Positions 41,381 through 50,412 of a stretch of 64,000 nucleotides of DNA are shown here, piece by piece. This DNA comes from JAHBNG01 sp039028975 (lineage in GTDB: Bacteria; Chloroflexota; Anaerolineae; Caldilineales; Caldilineaceae), in NCBI GenBank assembly GCA_039028975.1, contig JBCCHB010000037.1, forward strand, positions 1 to 64,000, written 5' to 3'. Position numbers and translations under genes: made by a program. The notes under the pieces were generated by a model. The model ran no database searches. It had not been told where the DNA came from and saw only the letters and a program-made list of their open reading frames with translations. Position 1 is the stretch's first letter; each line of letters opens with the position of its first letter.

Positions 41381-42931
41381 CTAACCTTTTGCTTTTTCCG
41401 GTGTAGACACGGTGCCCTGCAGTACTTTAAACCTGCTACCTCGATAGAGTGTCTGACAATTACCAAATGTGGCACTAATTTGCTCTTCGTAATTTAGAAA
41501 ATGATTGGCCACTAGATAGAATCGCCCTCCCTCTTTGAGCATTTGAGACCCTTCTTGGATAAATTGTGTAGCCACATCATAGTGAATTCCCTTTCCCTGG
41601 TGGAAGGGCGGGTTAGTCACAACCACATCAAAGCCGCTTGGTGGGGATTGACGTATCGTTGGTAATTGGTGGCTGACTGATGAGCCGCCTGGGGCATAGG
41701 GTAAATGTAACGTCGGTCCTGTTGAGGACTCTGCTGGTTGGGATGTATTTCCCAAAGAATTCAATGCTGATGGCTTGGATAGCCGCTCTGGAGTATATTC
41801 TGAGAGGAATTCTCCAGAGTTCTCCGAAGGCTCTTCAGGCAAAACCTGTTCAGGGACGGACAAGGCTGTAGCGCAGTCACCGAGTAATACATGACAATTG
41901 GTTAGTTTGTTTACCTTTACAGTTGCCAAAGCTGCTTCTACTGCATTGATGTCATTGTCCACCAGCCAAACTTCACCGTCTTTCGTATAGTTTGCAGCCG
42001 CCACCCCCAAAATACCATTCCCACAACCGAGGTCAAGTACATTTTCTGATGCACCGATCTGAATGTGCTCCAATAGATGCTTAGTTCCCTGATCTAACTG
42101 CTCACCGGCAAAGACACCCAGTGCCGTGCAAATCTTGATATTCTGTCCGTTGCTACCAAACGTGGTTTGAGCCAGTGAGGCAGGCAATGTGAACTGCTTC
42201 ATAAATGTATGGTTAAGCCAAGGGGATTGAAAGAGTGCCGGCAGCGTTGTTGGTGCATCTGGCCGTATTGCTTTGACCACGCGCCCCCCTTTACGGTACC
42301 CCAGAATAACGCTGCTCCCGAAAAGCAACTCCATATGGCGCAAGATACTCTTGATCCCCTCCTCGTTGGCTCCAGCTAGGTAGAGATGTCCACCAGGGCG
42401 CAATGCGTTAAATGCATCCAAAATATATTGCAAAGCAAGCTGTTTCCCCTTGGGTAGTCGTACTAACACAGCATCAAAATCATTGGGAATGACCGAAGAG
42501 CGCTCCGATGAGAAGATTGGATAGACGCTGGACTTTAAGTGGCGGGTCCCACTGCTGACAAAGAGTTCTGCGTTATTTACCTGGTTTGCTTCAAGCGTAC
42601 GATGAGCTGCTTCCGTTGCCACCATGTTTACATCTGTAAGCCAGATCTGGCGCGCACCCAACATAGCCGCACCAATGGCAGCCAAACCTGCTCCGCAATT
42701 GAGCACCAATACCTTTCCACCGGGAAGAAAATCCAGTTGATCGGCCAGGAGCTGGGCTGCTGGATCCACCCCAAGAGAGTAGGACATGCCCGGCTTTGAA
42801 AATACGGGTACAGCTTGGCCACGAACCCTTACCTTGGTAGATGCCCAATCATAGTAAGTTAGCCGATTATCCTGTGTTGAACTTACGGGTTTCTTTTTTT
42901 GTTTTCTGCGGTTTTGCCTTGTTTGCTTCAT
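41381..42931 (-). CDS. RsmC/RlmG-like two-domain rRNA methyltransferase
   Basis: A 516-residue class I SAM-dependent methyltransferase with an N-terminal inactive-looking MTase domain (KVLVLNCGAGLAAIGAAMLG) and a C-terminal active one: SAM motif NVLDLGCGNGILGVAAANY and the catalytic FDVVVTNPPFHQGKG of guanine-N2 methyltransferases. A 55-60-residue Ser/Pro/Glu-rich insertion lies just before NPPF and is absent from usual family members (350-380 residues). A family B palindrome precedes the start by 10 bp. Confidence 0.82.
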   Translation of the reverse strand: MKQTRQNRRKQKKKPVSSTQDNRLTYYDWASTKVRVRGQAVPVFSKPGMSYSLGVDPAAQLLADQLDFLPGGKVLVLNCGAGLAAIGAAMLGARQIWLTDVNMVATEAAHRTLEANQVNNAELFVSSGTRHLKSSVYPIFSSERSSVIPNDFDAVLVRLPKGKQLALQYILDAFNALRPGGHLYLAGANEEGIKSILRHMELLFGSSVILGYRKGGRVVKAIRPDAPTTLPALFQSPWLNHTFMKQFTLPASLAQTTFGSNGQNIKICTALGVFAGEQLDQGTKHLLEHIQIGASENVLDLGCGNGILGVAAANYTKDGEVWLVDNDINAVEAALATVKVNKLTNCHVLLGDCATALSVPEQVLPEEPSENSGEFLSEYTPERLSKPSALNSLGNTSQPAESSTGPTLHLPYAPGGSSVSHQLPTIRQSPPSGFDVVVTNPPFHQGKGIHYDVATQFIQEGSQMLKEGGRFYLVANHFLNYEEQISATFGNCQTLYRGSRFKVLQGTVSTPEKAKG

Positions 42932-42940
42932 AGGCTGAGT

Positions 42941-42975
42941 GATTCTGCAATCGTTTTGAAACGGAGCTGAGTATA
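42941..42975. repeat. 35-bp palindromic repeat, family B (copy 4)
   Basis: GATTCTGCAATCGTTTTGAA ... ACGGAGCTGAGTATA. It lies 10 bp upstream of the methyltransferase start (read on the minus strand) and 270 bp upstream of the giant kinase gene on the other side. The remaining gap to 43243 shows nothing else. Confidence 0.75.
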
Positions 42976-43243
42976 GCTGTTTCCAACAAAATACTGGCTT
43001 TCTTATGATTTGATGATAGCAGAGTTCTAAGGATTAAGCCATATGAATGAGACCTATAGGACTTTTGGGCGATTGACTTCGCATTTCATCCTTCCTATGA
43101 TCTGAATAGTAGAAAGGACATAAGTGTACAAGGGCTAGACGATCCGCTCCATGTGCAACGCATCGCACATTCCGCTTAAGTTTACAGATGGCGCGGTTAC
43201 TTGTTTTTTAAAGAGCCTGCATTGAGTACTGGGTAATGAAACT

Positions 43244-46200
43244 ATGCATACGAATGTCAACGGCGTAAATCCAGAAGGGTTGAGAGAGCTCATCTATGAT
43301 GGAACAAACAATGCTATCTATCGTTATATTTCCCCAAACGGCAAATACCCAACGACTATCAAGGTACTAAAGTCTGAGCGTCCGTCAACCCGCCAAATAC
43401 AAGAGTTTCAGAACGAATATATGCTGACTAAAGGTCTGAATATCGTTGGTGTGCGAAACGCGCTAGAGCAGATCAAAATCGGCACAAAATATGCTTTAAC
43501 CCTTGAGTACATCGAAGGCCAGACCACCCAGGACGTTTTGGTAGGCATGAATCCCTCTATTGATCTCTTTCTCCACTTTGCCATTGACATCTCTCATACT
43601 TTGGGTGAGATCCATCATCTGAATCTGATTCACCGTGACGTGAACTGCAACAATATCCTTATCCAACCAAATGGGAGACCCACGCTGATCGACTTTGGCA
43701 TTGCATCAAAGCTAGACTTGAAGCGAACTCATTTAGGAAACCCTGCTCACCTGGAAGGCACGCTGGCCTATATTTCGCCCGAACAAACGGGTCGAATGAA
43801 TCGCGTTGTCGACTCTCGTACCGATCTCTATTCATTGGGTGTTACATTTTATGAGGTATTAACAGGTCGTTTGCCATTTGACGTCAGCGATCCGTTGGAG
43901 CTGGTCTATGCGCATTTGGCCCAAGCACCAGAGCCGCCCCATTCTGTCAATCCAGACATTCCAGAAATCCTTTCACAGATCGTCCTCAAGCTCATGGCCA
44001 AAAACCCTGAAGAGCGCTATCAGTCTGCACTAGGTGTAGCTGAGGATCTAAAGCGAGTGAAGCACTCTATTACAACTGGCTACAAGAATGGCGCATCCTT
44101 ATCCCCCATTGAAGATGCCCTCAACTCTAGAGATTTTGCGTTAGGCCAGGATGATTTTATTGGCAAGCTGAATGTTCCTGAGCATCTCTATGGCCGAGAA
44201 GCTGAAATAGGTCAACTCCTAGCTGCATTCGACCGAATGACCAGTAGAATACCTAAACAAGCTGATTTTAGACCAGCTGATTCTAGGCCGAACACTGCCA
44301 TCCAAGGGCCTGAATTAGTGCTCGTAACCGGCTATTCTGGTATTGGGAAATCGGCCCTAATTGGAGAACTGCAAAGACCCATCACTGCTCAGCGGGGCTT
44401 CTTCATTTCCGGAAAGTATGATCAGCTGCAGCGATCCATTCCCTATGCCGGATTGACGGAAGCTCTAAATCAATTCTGTCATTACTTACTCACGGAATCG
44501 GCAGAACTATTGACCGAATGGCGGACTCGTATAGAAAATGCCGTTGGGAAGAATGGGCAGGTATTGATCGATGTTATACCGGTTCTTGGAGAGATTTTGG
44601 GGCCACAGCCCAACGTGGCTGAAATGCCACCTCAAGAAGCCCAAAATCGCTTTAACACTGTATTCCAGCAATTTATTCGCATCATTGGGCAGCCCGAACA
44701 TCCCCTTGTTCTTCTGCTAGATGATCTGCAGTGGATCGACAGCGCTTCGCTCTCCCTCCTAAATATTCTAGTGACGGATCGAAAAAACGCGCACTTCCTG
44801 CTCATTGGTGCATACCGTGATAACGAGGTTTCCCTCTCCCATCCGCTCACGGTTGTACTGGAGGAGCTAGAGGCGAATCGCGCTCAGATCACCAGAATAA
44901 CATTAAGCAATCTAGATTTTTCCCACGTTCATATGTTAGTCGCCGACTCGCTCTCTGTCTCAATGAGCGATGCAGAAGAGTTGGCTCGTCTAATCTTTGA
45001 CAAAACCCACGGCAATGCCTTCTTTACTAGAGCATTTCTCCATATGCTCTATGATGAGGAACTCCTCGTCTTTGATATGTCCAAGCGCCAGTGGGTCTGG
45101 GAACTGAAAGAGATCCACGCGAAGAACATCACAGAGAATGTAGTAGAACTAATGGTCCAGCAGATTAGCCGCTTACCGAGTGACAATCAGACTATCTTGC
45201 CCCTGGCTGCTTGTATCGGAAGCACCTTTGATCTCAATACTCTTTCGATTATAGATGGCATAGCACCATCGGAGACCCTGGAAAGGTTGTGGGAAGCCGT
45301 TGAACAGGGGCTAATCGTTCCCAAAGATGATCTGTATAAATTGGTAGGTACTCAGAAGGTCAATCCCGTCTTCTCTTTCCTCCACGATCGGGTTCGACAA
45401 GCTGCCTACTCGATGATCGAAGAGGCGCGCCAGAAAGATACCCACCTAGAAATCGGTCGTCTACTGCTAGACAACATTGATCCAGAAAAAATTCTCACAA
45501 CCATCTTTACTATCGTTAATCACCTCAATCAAGGGCGTCTCTCCATCACAGATCCCATAGAGCGAATTCAGCTGGCCGACTTAAATTATGGCGTTGGTTT
45601 GGCTGCCAAAGAGTCAGCTGCCTACGAAGTTGCTTTAGAGTACTTTACGATCGGCATGGAGCTTCTGCCTGTTGAGCGATGGATCGACCTGCACTACTCC
45701 TTGACCTTTGCTCTCTATCGGGAACGCTATGACTTAGAATATATCAACGGAAATAAAGAATCTGCCCAATTGCTCTTTGATGAAATCATTCGTCAAAACA
45801 CACGGAAAGTGGATCGGGCAGAAATCTATAACATTACCATTGTGAATTATACCCTCCAAGGCAACTATGACGGTGCGGTAAAGCTTGCCCTGCAAGCATT
45901 AGAAGAGTTAAGTATCTCATTCCCTCGTGTCGATCGCGATAGAGCCATCATTCAGGAACTCAATGCAATCCAATACAACTTATCCGACCGAGACATACAT
46001 GAATTGGTTAACATGCCGCTGATCACTGATCCGATGTACCGGCAACGCTTTAAACTCCTAACCAACGCCGCTTCACCCGCCATGTTTATTGATCCTCAAC
46101 TCTTTACATTGCTCACCTGCCATACTGTGAATCTCGCTTTACAGCTTGGCAATACACCTGAGCTGCCTTATACCTACTCCTGCTATGGAGTTATCTTGGG

Positions 46201-49200
46201 GAGCAATATGGGACAATATCGCGAAGGACTGGAATTTGGGCAATTGGGGATTGACCTAAGCGTTAAGCTAAGAAGCAGCACCTACCACTGTCGTACACTC
46301 TATTTATTTGCCCATGCCCTCAGCTCGTGGCGAGAGCCGTTACGAAACTCCCTTCCTTTTGCACGCCAAGCTTATCAGCAAGGTATGGAATCAGGTGATA
46401 GGCAATTTACTGGTTATGCCTATTTCCCTATTATGACAGCATTTGTCTACGGTGGAGAGCCTCTGCCAACTGTACTGAGTGAGATTGAGAGAGGGGGGGA
46501 GGTTGCCCAACAAACAAACAACCAGATGATGTTCAATGTCTATCTGGCTTATCGACAATTTGTCTACAATTTGCAAGGTCGGACAGCGGACGAGCAGACG
46601 TTCAATGATGAAGCGTTTGACGAGTCCGATTTTCTCGCAGCGGCACAATCTGACAGAATGTCTGTGGCCACTTTTTACATCACCAAATGTCAGGTTCTCT
46701 ATACCTATCACCACTATGAAGAGGCATTGGCATACGTGCGTATGGCGGAGCCTCTCTTGGATAGCATGATGGGGGTTTGGAGTGTTGCTGAGTTGACATA
46801 CTACCGTACACTTGTCATGCTTGCCCTCTATCCCCACCAGAATCAAGAGAACCAGCAACTCTACCGGCAGCAGATTCAATCAGGATGCAAAGAGATCGAA
46901 ACATGGGCTGATAACACCCCGGTAAATTTTATGCACAAACTACATCTCGTCCAAGCAGAGGCGGGGCGTGTCTTCAGCGAAGATACACTTCGCGTAGTTG
47001 ATCTCTATGATCGGGCCATTGACTCTGCTGTAGAGCATGGCTTTACCCATCAGATTGCTTTGGCTAATGAATTAGCGGGACGGTTTTGGCTAGAGCGCAA
47101 AAAACCAAAGCTGGCAAAAATATACCTCGTCGATGCCCAATATCAATTTCATCTTTGGGGAGCGGAACGCAAAGTTGCAGCCATGGGAAGTACGTATGCC
47201 CAATGGATAAGCGACCCGCATACGTTTCCAAGTCGGCCAACAGGGAGCTTTCTCCCAGGGGACCTGACATCGACAAACCCAGCCTTAGCCAACAACCCAG
47301 CATTGTCCAACTCTACATCGGTAAATGTGGCAACGGATGGGTTGATTCATCGTGAACAGATTGACACCCAGGCTACGTCCTTTAACCATACCTCGCAACA
47401 CTATGCGACAGGAAATTTCCTCGATCTAATGAGTATTGTCAAGGCCTCCCAGACGCTCTCTGGTGAAATCATACTGGATAAGCTCTTAGGGAAGTTAATG
47501 CAAGTCATTTTGGAAAATGCAGGGGCACAACGCGGTCTTCTCCTGATTCCCAGTGGTAAAGAGTGGACCATCGAGGCTAGTTTGACAAGTGAACAAGAGC
47601 AGCTTGAACGCATGAAAGCTGTGCCTCTGGAAACCATGAGTGAGTATCTCCCAGTAAGCCTCATTCACTATGTCATCCGTACCAAACAGAGCGTTGTGCT
47701 AAATCACGCTGCCAAAGATGGACAATTCACCCAGGATCCATATGTGCTTCGCCAGCAGCCCAAGTCTGTCTTGTGTCTGCCGCTTGTCCATCAGGGTATG
47801 GTTATGGCCGTTGTCTATCTGGAAAATAATCTGAATAGCGCGGTATTTACCACAGAACGTTTAGACGTCCTAAATCTCCTATCTACCCAGGCCGCTATCT
47901 CTATTGAGAATGCCATGCTCTATAGCTCTCTCGAGGAGCAAGTGGCTGAGCGTACAGCAAGATTAACCGAAGTAAATGAGCATCTTCAGCATGATATTCA
48001 AATCCGACGAGACGTAGAAAAATCTTTGCGCCATAGTCAAGTCCGTTTGACTCAGGCTCAGAGTATGGCTCAGCTTGGCTCTTGGCATTGGGATCTAAGG
48101 ACAAATACCTTTGATAGCAGCGAGCAGATCTATGATATCTGTGGTCTTACGCAACAAGCGCAGCTGGCTCGAGAGTCGGCCCCTGCGCCGGAAATCGAGG
48201 TGAACCCAGCGCGAATCACCGAACTGAACCTTGAACTATACGAATCTTTGATCCATCCCGATGATGCTATGGAAGTTCGCCAGACCTTTGAGCAAGCATT
48301 AGCCTCCAAACTTTACTTTAGCACCGAACATCGCCTAATTCGCGCAAACGATAGTCGTACCCGAACGATCATTGTGCAGGCCCAAATTACTCGCGATTCA
48401 AAGGAAAACCCCGTCGAGATGATTGGCGTGATGCAGGATATTACTGAACGCAGGCAATATGAAGGATTACTCAAAGAGGCCAAAGAGGCCGCCGAAGCAG
48501 CGAATCGAACCAAGAGTACTTTCCTGTCGAGCATGACCCACGAGCTAAGAACCCCCATGAATGGCGTGATTGGCATGACAACCTTGCTCATGGATACCAA
48601 CTTATCACCCGAGCAACTTGATTTGGTAAACACGATTCGTACCAGCGGTGACACATTGCTCGCCATTATTAATGACATATTGGACTTTTCCAAGATTGAG
48701 GCCAATAAGCTTGAGATGGAGGCCGTAGAATTCGATTTGCGCCGCTGTATCGAAGATGCCTTTGATCTGATCTCATCCCAAGCCGCAGCCAAAGGGTTGG
48801 AACTAGCCTATTTTATTCCCAAGGATGTTCCTACGTTCCTCATTCAAGATATTACTCGCTTGCGTCAAATTCTGGTCAATCTACTCGGAAATGCTGTGAA
48901 GTTTACTGAGGATGGTGAAATTGTCGTTACGATAGAGAGCAACGCATCTGAATCGGCCACCAGACCAAATTCCAGCCACCAGATCAGCCCGAACAGTGTA
49001 TCCCAAAAACTTTCTATTAGAAGCACAGGGTTTAAGGAAGGGTTCAACGCACATACTCAACCAAAAACTAGTGCTGATAAGAAAGATGCAGGTGAAGGAC
49101 TCAATCAAGTTCAATACATAATTTCTGTAAAAGATACGGGCATTGGCATTGATGAGGAGCGCCTCCACACCCTCTTTGAATCGTTTAGCCAAGGTGATGC

Positions 49201-50227
49201 TTCCACAACGCGCCGTTATGGTGGTACGGGTCTAGGCTTGGCCATTAGCAAACGATTAAGTGAATTAATGGGTGGCTCCATGTGGGTTGAGAGTCAAGTA
49301 GATGCTGGATCGACATTCTCCTTTTCAATTATGGCCGCCCTCCCAGCAAATGCTCCAGCGGAAGAATATCCAGACCAAACAGTCCTCATCAATAAGCGAG
49401 CCGCCATTCTGAAGGGGAATGAGACTACGCTGAGCTTTTTGCAGCGCTACCTCCAGCAGTGGAAAATGTCCTCAGTCGTTTTCTCCCCTGATGATAGCAG
49501 CACCTGGCCTAGCAAACGAACCGATCCTATTGATCTATTCATCCTCGACTGGCATCAATCTGCCCAGAATCAATCTACCCAGCATCAAGCAGACATAGAG
49601 CGCCTCTTATTACTCTATCCAACTATCCCAGTAATTGTGCTAACCATGCGTGGACATCGCCTGCCTGACTTTCTGCAATCTGAGACCGTTCAGACTATCA
49701 ACAAACCGATTAGACCATCCCAATTGTGTGAGATGCTCTATACGCTCTTCCAGGGTGAACATCGCTCCATACCTATACCGTCACAGACTGCACAATTTGA
49801 CGTTTCACTGGGTGGTGAGCACCCCTTGAGTATTCTGTTGGCCGAAGACAATCTAGTGAATCAGAAAGTTGCCTTACGCATCCTTGAACGCTTGGGCTAT
49901 CAGGCAGATGTAGCTGCAAACGGTTTTGAAGCCATTGATGCACTGAACCGGCAATCCTATGATCTGATTCTTATGGATGTAAATATGCCAGAGATGGATG
50001 GGGTAGTTGCCACTCAAGAGATTCGCCGCAGCCAGCCACCTGAACGGCAACCTCATATCATTGCCATGACAGCCAATGCCATTCAAGGAGACAAAGAGCA
50101 ATATCTAGCCGCAGGTATGAATGATTATGTAAGCAAGCCTTTTCGCGTTGCGGAATTGGTCGAAGTCCTGAAGCGGGTTGAGCAGCGAGGAAGCTCAGCC
50201 CATACACTTTTACTGGATCCACTTTAG
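43244..50227 (+). CDS. Giant Ser/Thr kinase - AAA ATPase - GAF - PAS - hybrid histidine kinase
   Basis: A 2327-residue signalling protein. Order: protein kinase domain (1-275; catalytic HRDVNCNN at about 130, DFGIAS); AAA/STAND ATPase (about 310-640; Walker A YSGIGKS at about 366, Walker B LVLLLDDLQWID); long TPR-like helical region (about 760-1340); GAF (about 1410-1570); coiled coil; PAS (about 1610-1735); HisKA with H-box MTHELRTPMNGVIG (about 1765); HATPase with DTGIGID and GGTGLGLAIS; a degenerate receiver; and a full receiver with LILMDVNMPEMDG (about 2244). No HPt domain, so the phosphate must go to a separate protein. No lost catalytic motifs in kinase or HATPase parts. Start has only a weak ribosome binding site. 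Confidence 0.92.
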   Translation: MHTNVNGVNPEGLRELIYDGTNNAIYRYISPNGKYPTTIKVLKSERPSTRQIQEFQNEYMLTKGLNIVGVRNALEQIKIGTKYALTLEYIEGQTTQDVLVGMNPSIDLFLHFAIDISHTLGEIHHLNLIHRDVNCNNILIQPNGRPTLIDFGIASKLDLKRTHLGNPAHLEGTLAYISPEQTGRMNRVVDSRTDLYSLGVTFYEVLTGRLPFDVSDPLELVYAHLAQAPEPPHSVNPDIPEILSQIVLKLMAKNPEERYQSALGVAEDLKRVKHSITTGYKNGASLSPIEDALNSRDFALGQDDFIGKLNVPEHLYGREAEIGQLLAAFDRMTSRIPKQADFRPADSRPNTAIQGPELVLVTGYSGIGKSALIGELQRPITAQRGFFISGKYDQLQRSIPYAGLTEALNQFCHYLLTESAELLTEWRTRIENAVGKNGQVLIDVIPVLGEILGPQPNVAEMPPQEAQNRFNTVFQQFIRIIGQPEHPLVLLLDDLQWIDSASLSLLNILVTDRKNAHFLLIGAYRDNEVSLSHPLTVVLEELEANRAQITRITLSNLDFSHVHMLVADSLSVSMSDAEELARLIFDKTHGNAFFTRAFLHMLYDEELLVFDMSKRQWVWELKEIHAKNITENVVELMVQQISRLPSDNQTILPLAACIGSTFDLNTLSIIDGIAPSETLERLWEAVEQGLIVPKDDLYKLVGTQKVNPVFSFLHDRVRQAAYSMIEEARQKDTHLEIGRLLLDNIDPEKILTTIFTIVNHLNQGRLSITDPIERIQLADLNYGVGLAAKESAAYEVALEYFTIGMELLPVERWIDLHYSLTFALYRERYDLEYINGNKESAQLLFDEIIRQNTRKVDRAEIYNITIVNYTLQGNYDGAVKLALQALEELSISFPRVDRDRAIIQELNAIQYNLSDRDIHELVNMPLITDPMYRQRFKLLTNAASPAMFIDPQLFTLLTCHTVNLALQLGNTPELPYTYSCYGVILGSNMGQYREGLEFGQLGIDLSVKLRSSTYHCRTLYLFAHALSSWREPLRNSLPFARQAYQQGMESGDRQFTGYAYFPIMTAFVYGGEPLPTVLSEIERGGEVAQQTNNQMMFNVYLAYRQFVYNLQGRTADEQTFNDEAFDESDFLAAAQSDRMSVATFYITKCQVLYTYHHYEEALAYVRMAEPLLDSMMGVWSVAELTYYRTLVMLALYPHQNQENQQLYRQQIQSGCKEIETWADNTPVNFMHKLHLVQAEAGRVFSEDTLRVVDLYDRAIDSAVEHGFTHQIALANELAGRFWLERKKPKLAKIYLVDAQYQFHLWGAERKVAAMGSTYAQWISDPHTFPSRPTGSFLPGDLTSTNPALANNPALSNSTSVNVATDGLIHREQIDTQATSFNHTSQHYATGNFLDLMSIVKASQTLSGEIILDKLLGKLMQVILENAGAQRGLLLIPSGKEWTIEASLTSEQEQLERMKAVPLETMSEYLPVSLIHYVIRTKQSVVLNHAAKDGQFTQDPYVLRQQPKSVLCLPLVHQGMVMAVVYLENNLNSAVFTTERLDVLNLLSTQAAISIENAMLYSSLEEQVAERTARLTEVNEHLQHDIQIRRDVEKSLRHSQVRLTQAQSMAQLGSWHWDLRTNTFDSSEQIYDICGLTQQAQLARESAPAPEIEVNPARITELNLELYESLIHPDDAMEVRQTFEQALASKLYFSTEHRLIRANDSRTRTIIVQAQITRDSKENPVEMIGVMQDITERRQYEGLLKEAKEAAEAANRTKSTFLSSMTHELRTPMNGVIGMTTLLMDTNLSPEQLDLVNTIRTSGDTLLAIINDILDFSKIEANKLEMEAVEFDLRRCIEDAFDLISSQAAAKGLELAYFIPKDVPTFLIQDITRLRQILVNLLGNAVKFTEDGEIVVTIESNASESATRPNSSHQISPNSVSQKLSIRSTGFKEGFNAHTQPKTSADKKDAGEGLNQVQYIISVKDTGIGIDEERLHTLFESFSQGDASTTRRYGGTGLGLAISKRLSELMGGSMWVESQVDAGSTFSFSIMAALPANAPAEEYPDQTVLINKRAAILKGNETTLSFLQRYLQQWKMSSVVFSPDDSSTWPSKRTDPIDLFILDWHQSAQNQSTQHQADIERLLLLYPTIPVIVLTMRGHRLPDFLQSETVQTINKPIRPSQLCEMLYTLFQGEHRSIPIPSQTAQFDVSLGGEHPLSILLAEDNLVNQKVALRILERLGYQADVAANGFEAIDALNRQSYDLILMDVNMPEMDGVVATQEIRRSQPPERQPHIIAMTANAIQGDKEQYLAAGMNDYVSKPFRVAELVEVLKRVEQRGSSAHTLLLDPL

Positions 50228-50412
50228 ACTCTCCAAGTATAGATCGCTTTGTCTACTGGTATACGAGCATCCAACGGATAGCATCGGGCGATTAAGCGCC
50301 GCGCAGTCGTATATCAGCCAATTTAGACGCGCCCCGCAAGTATTCTTAATCCATTATAGACTACGCCTAAATGCACCTTCTTTCCTGAGTAAACTTTTAA
50401 TGGGAGATGTAT

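Noticed and set aside
46391..46879. 162-residue minus-strand reading frame
   Set aside because: Antisense to the helical middle of the giant kinase gene; composition is that of a shadow frame.
48313..48792. 159-residue minus-strand reading frame
   Set aside because: Antisense to the HisKA region of the giant kinase, no own signals.
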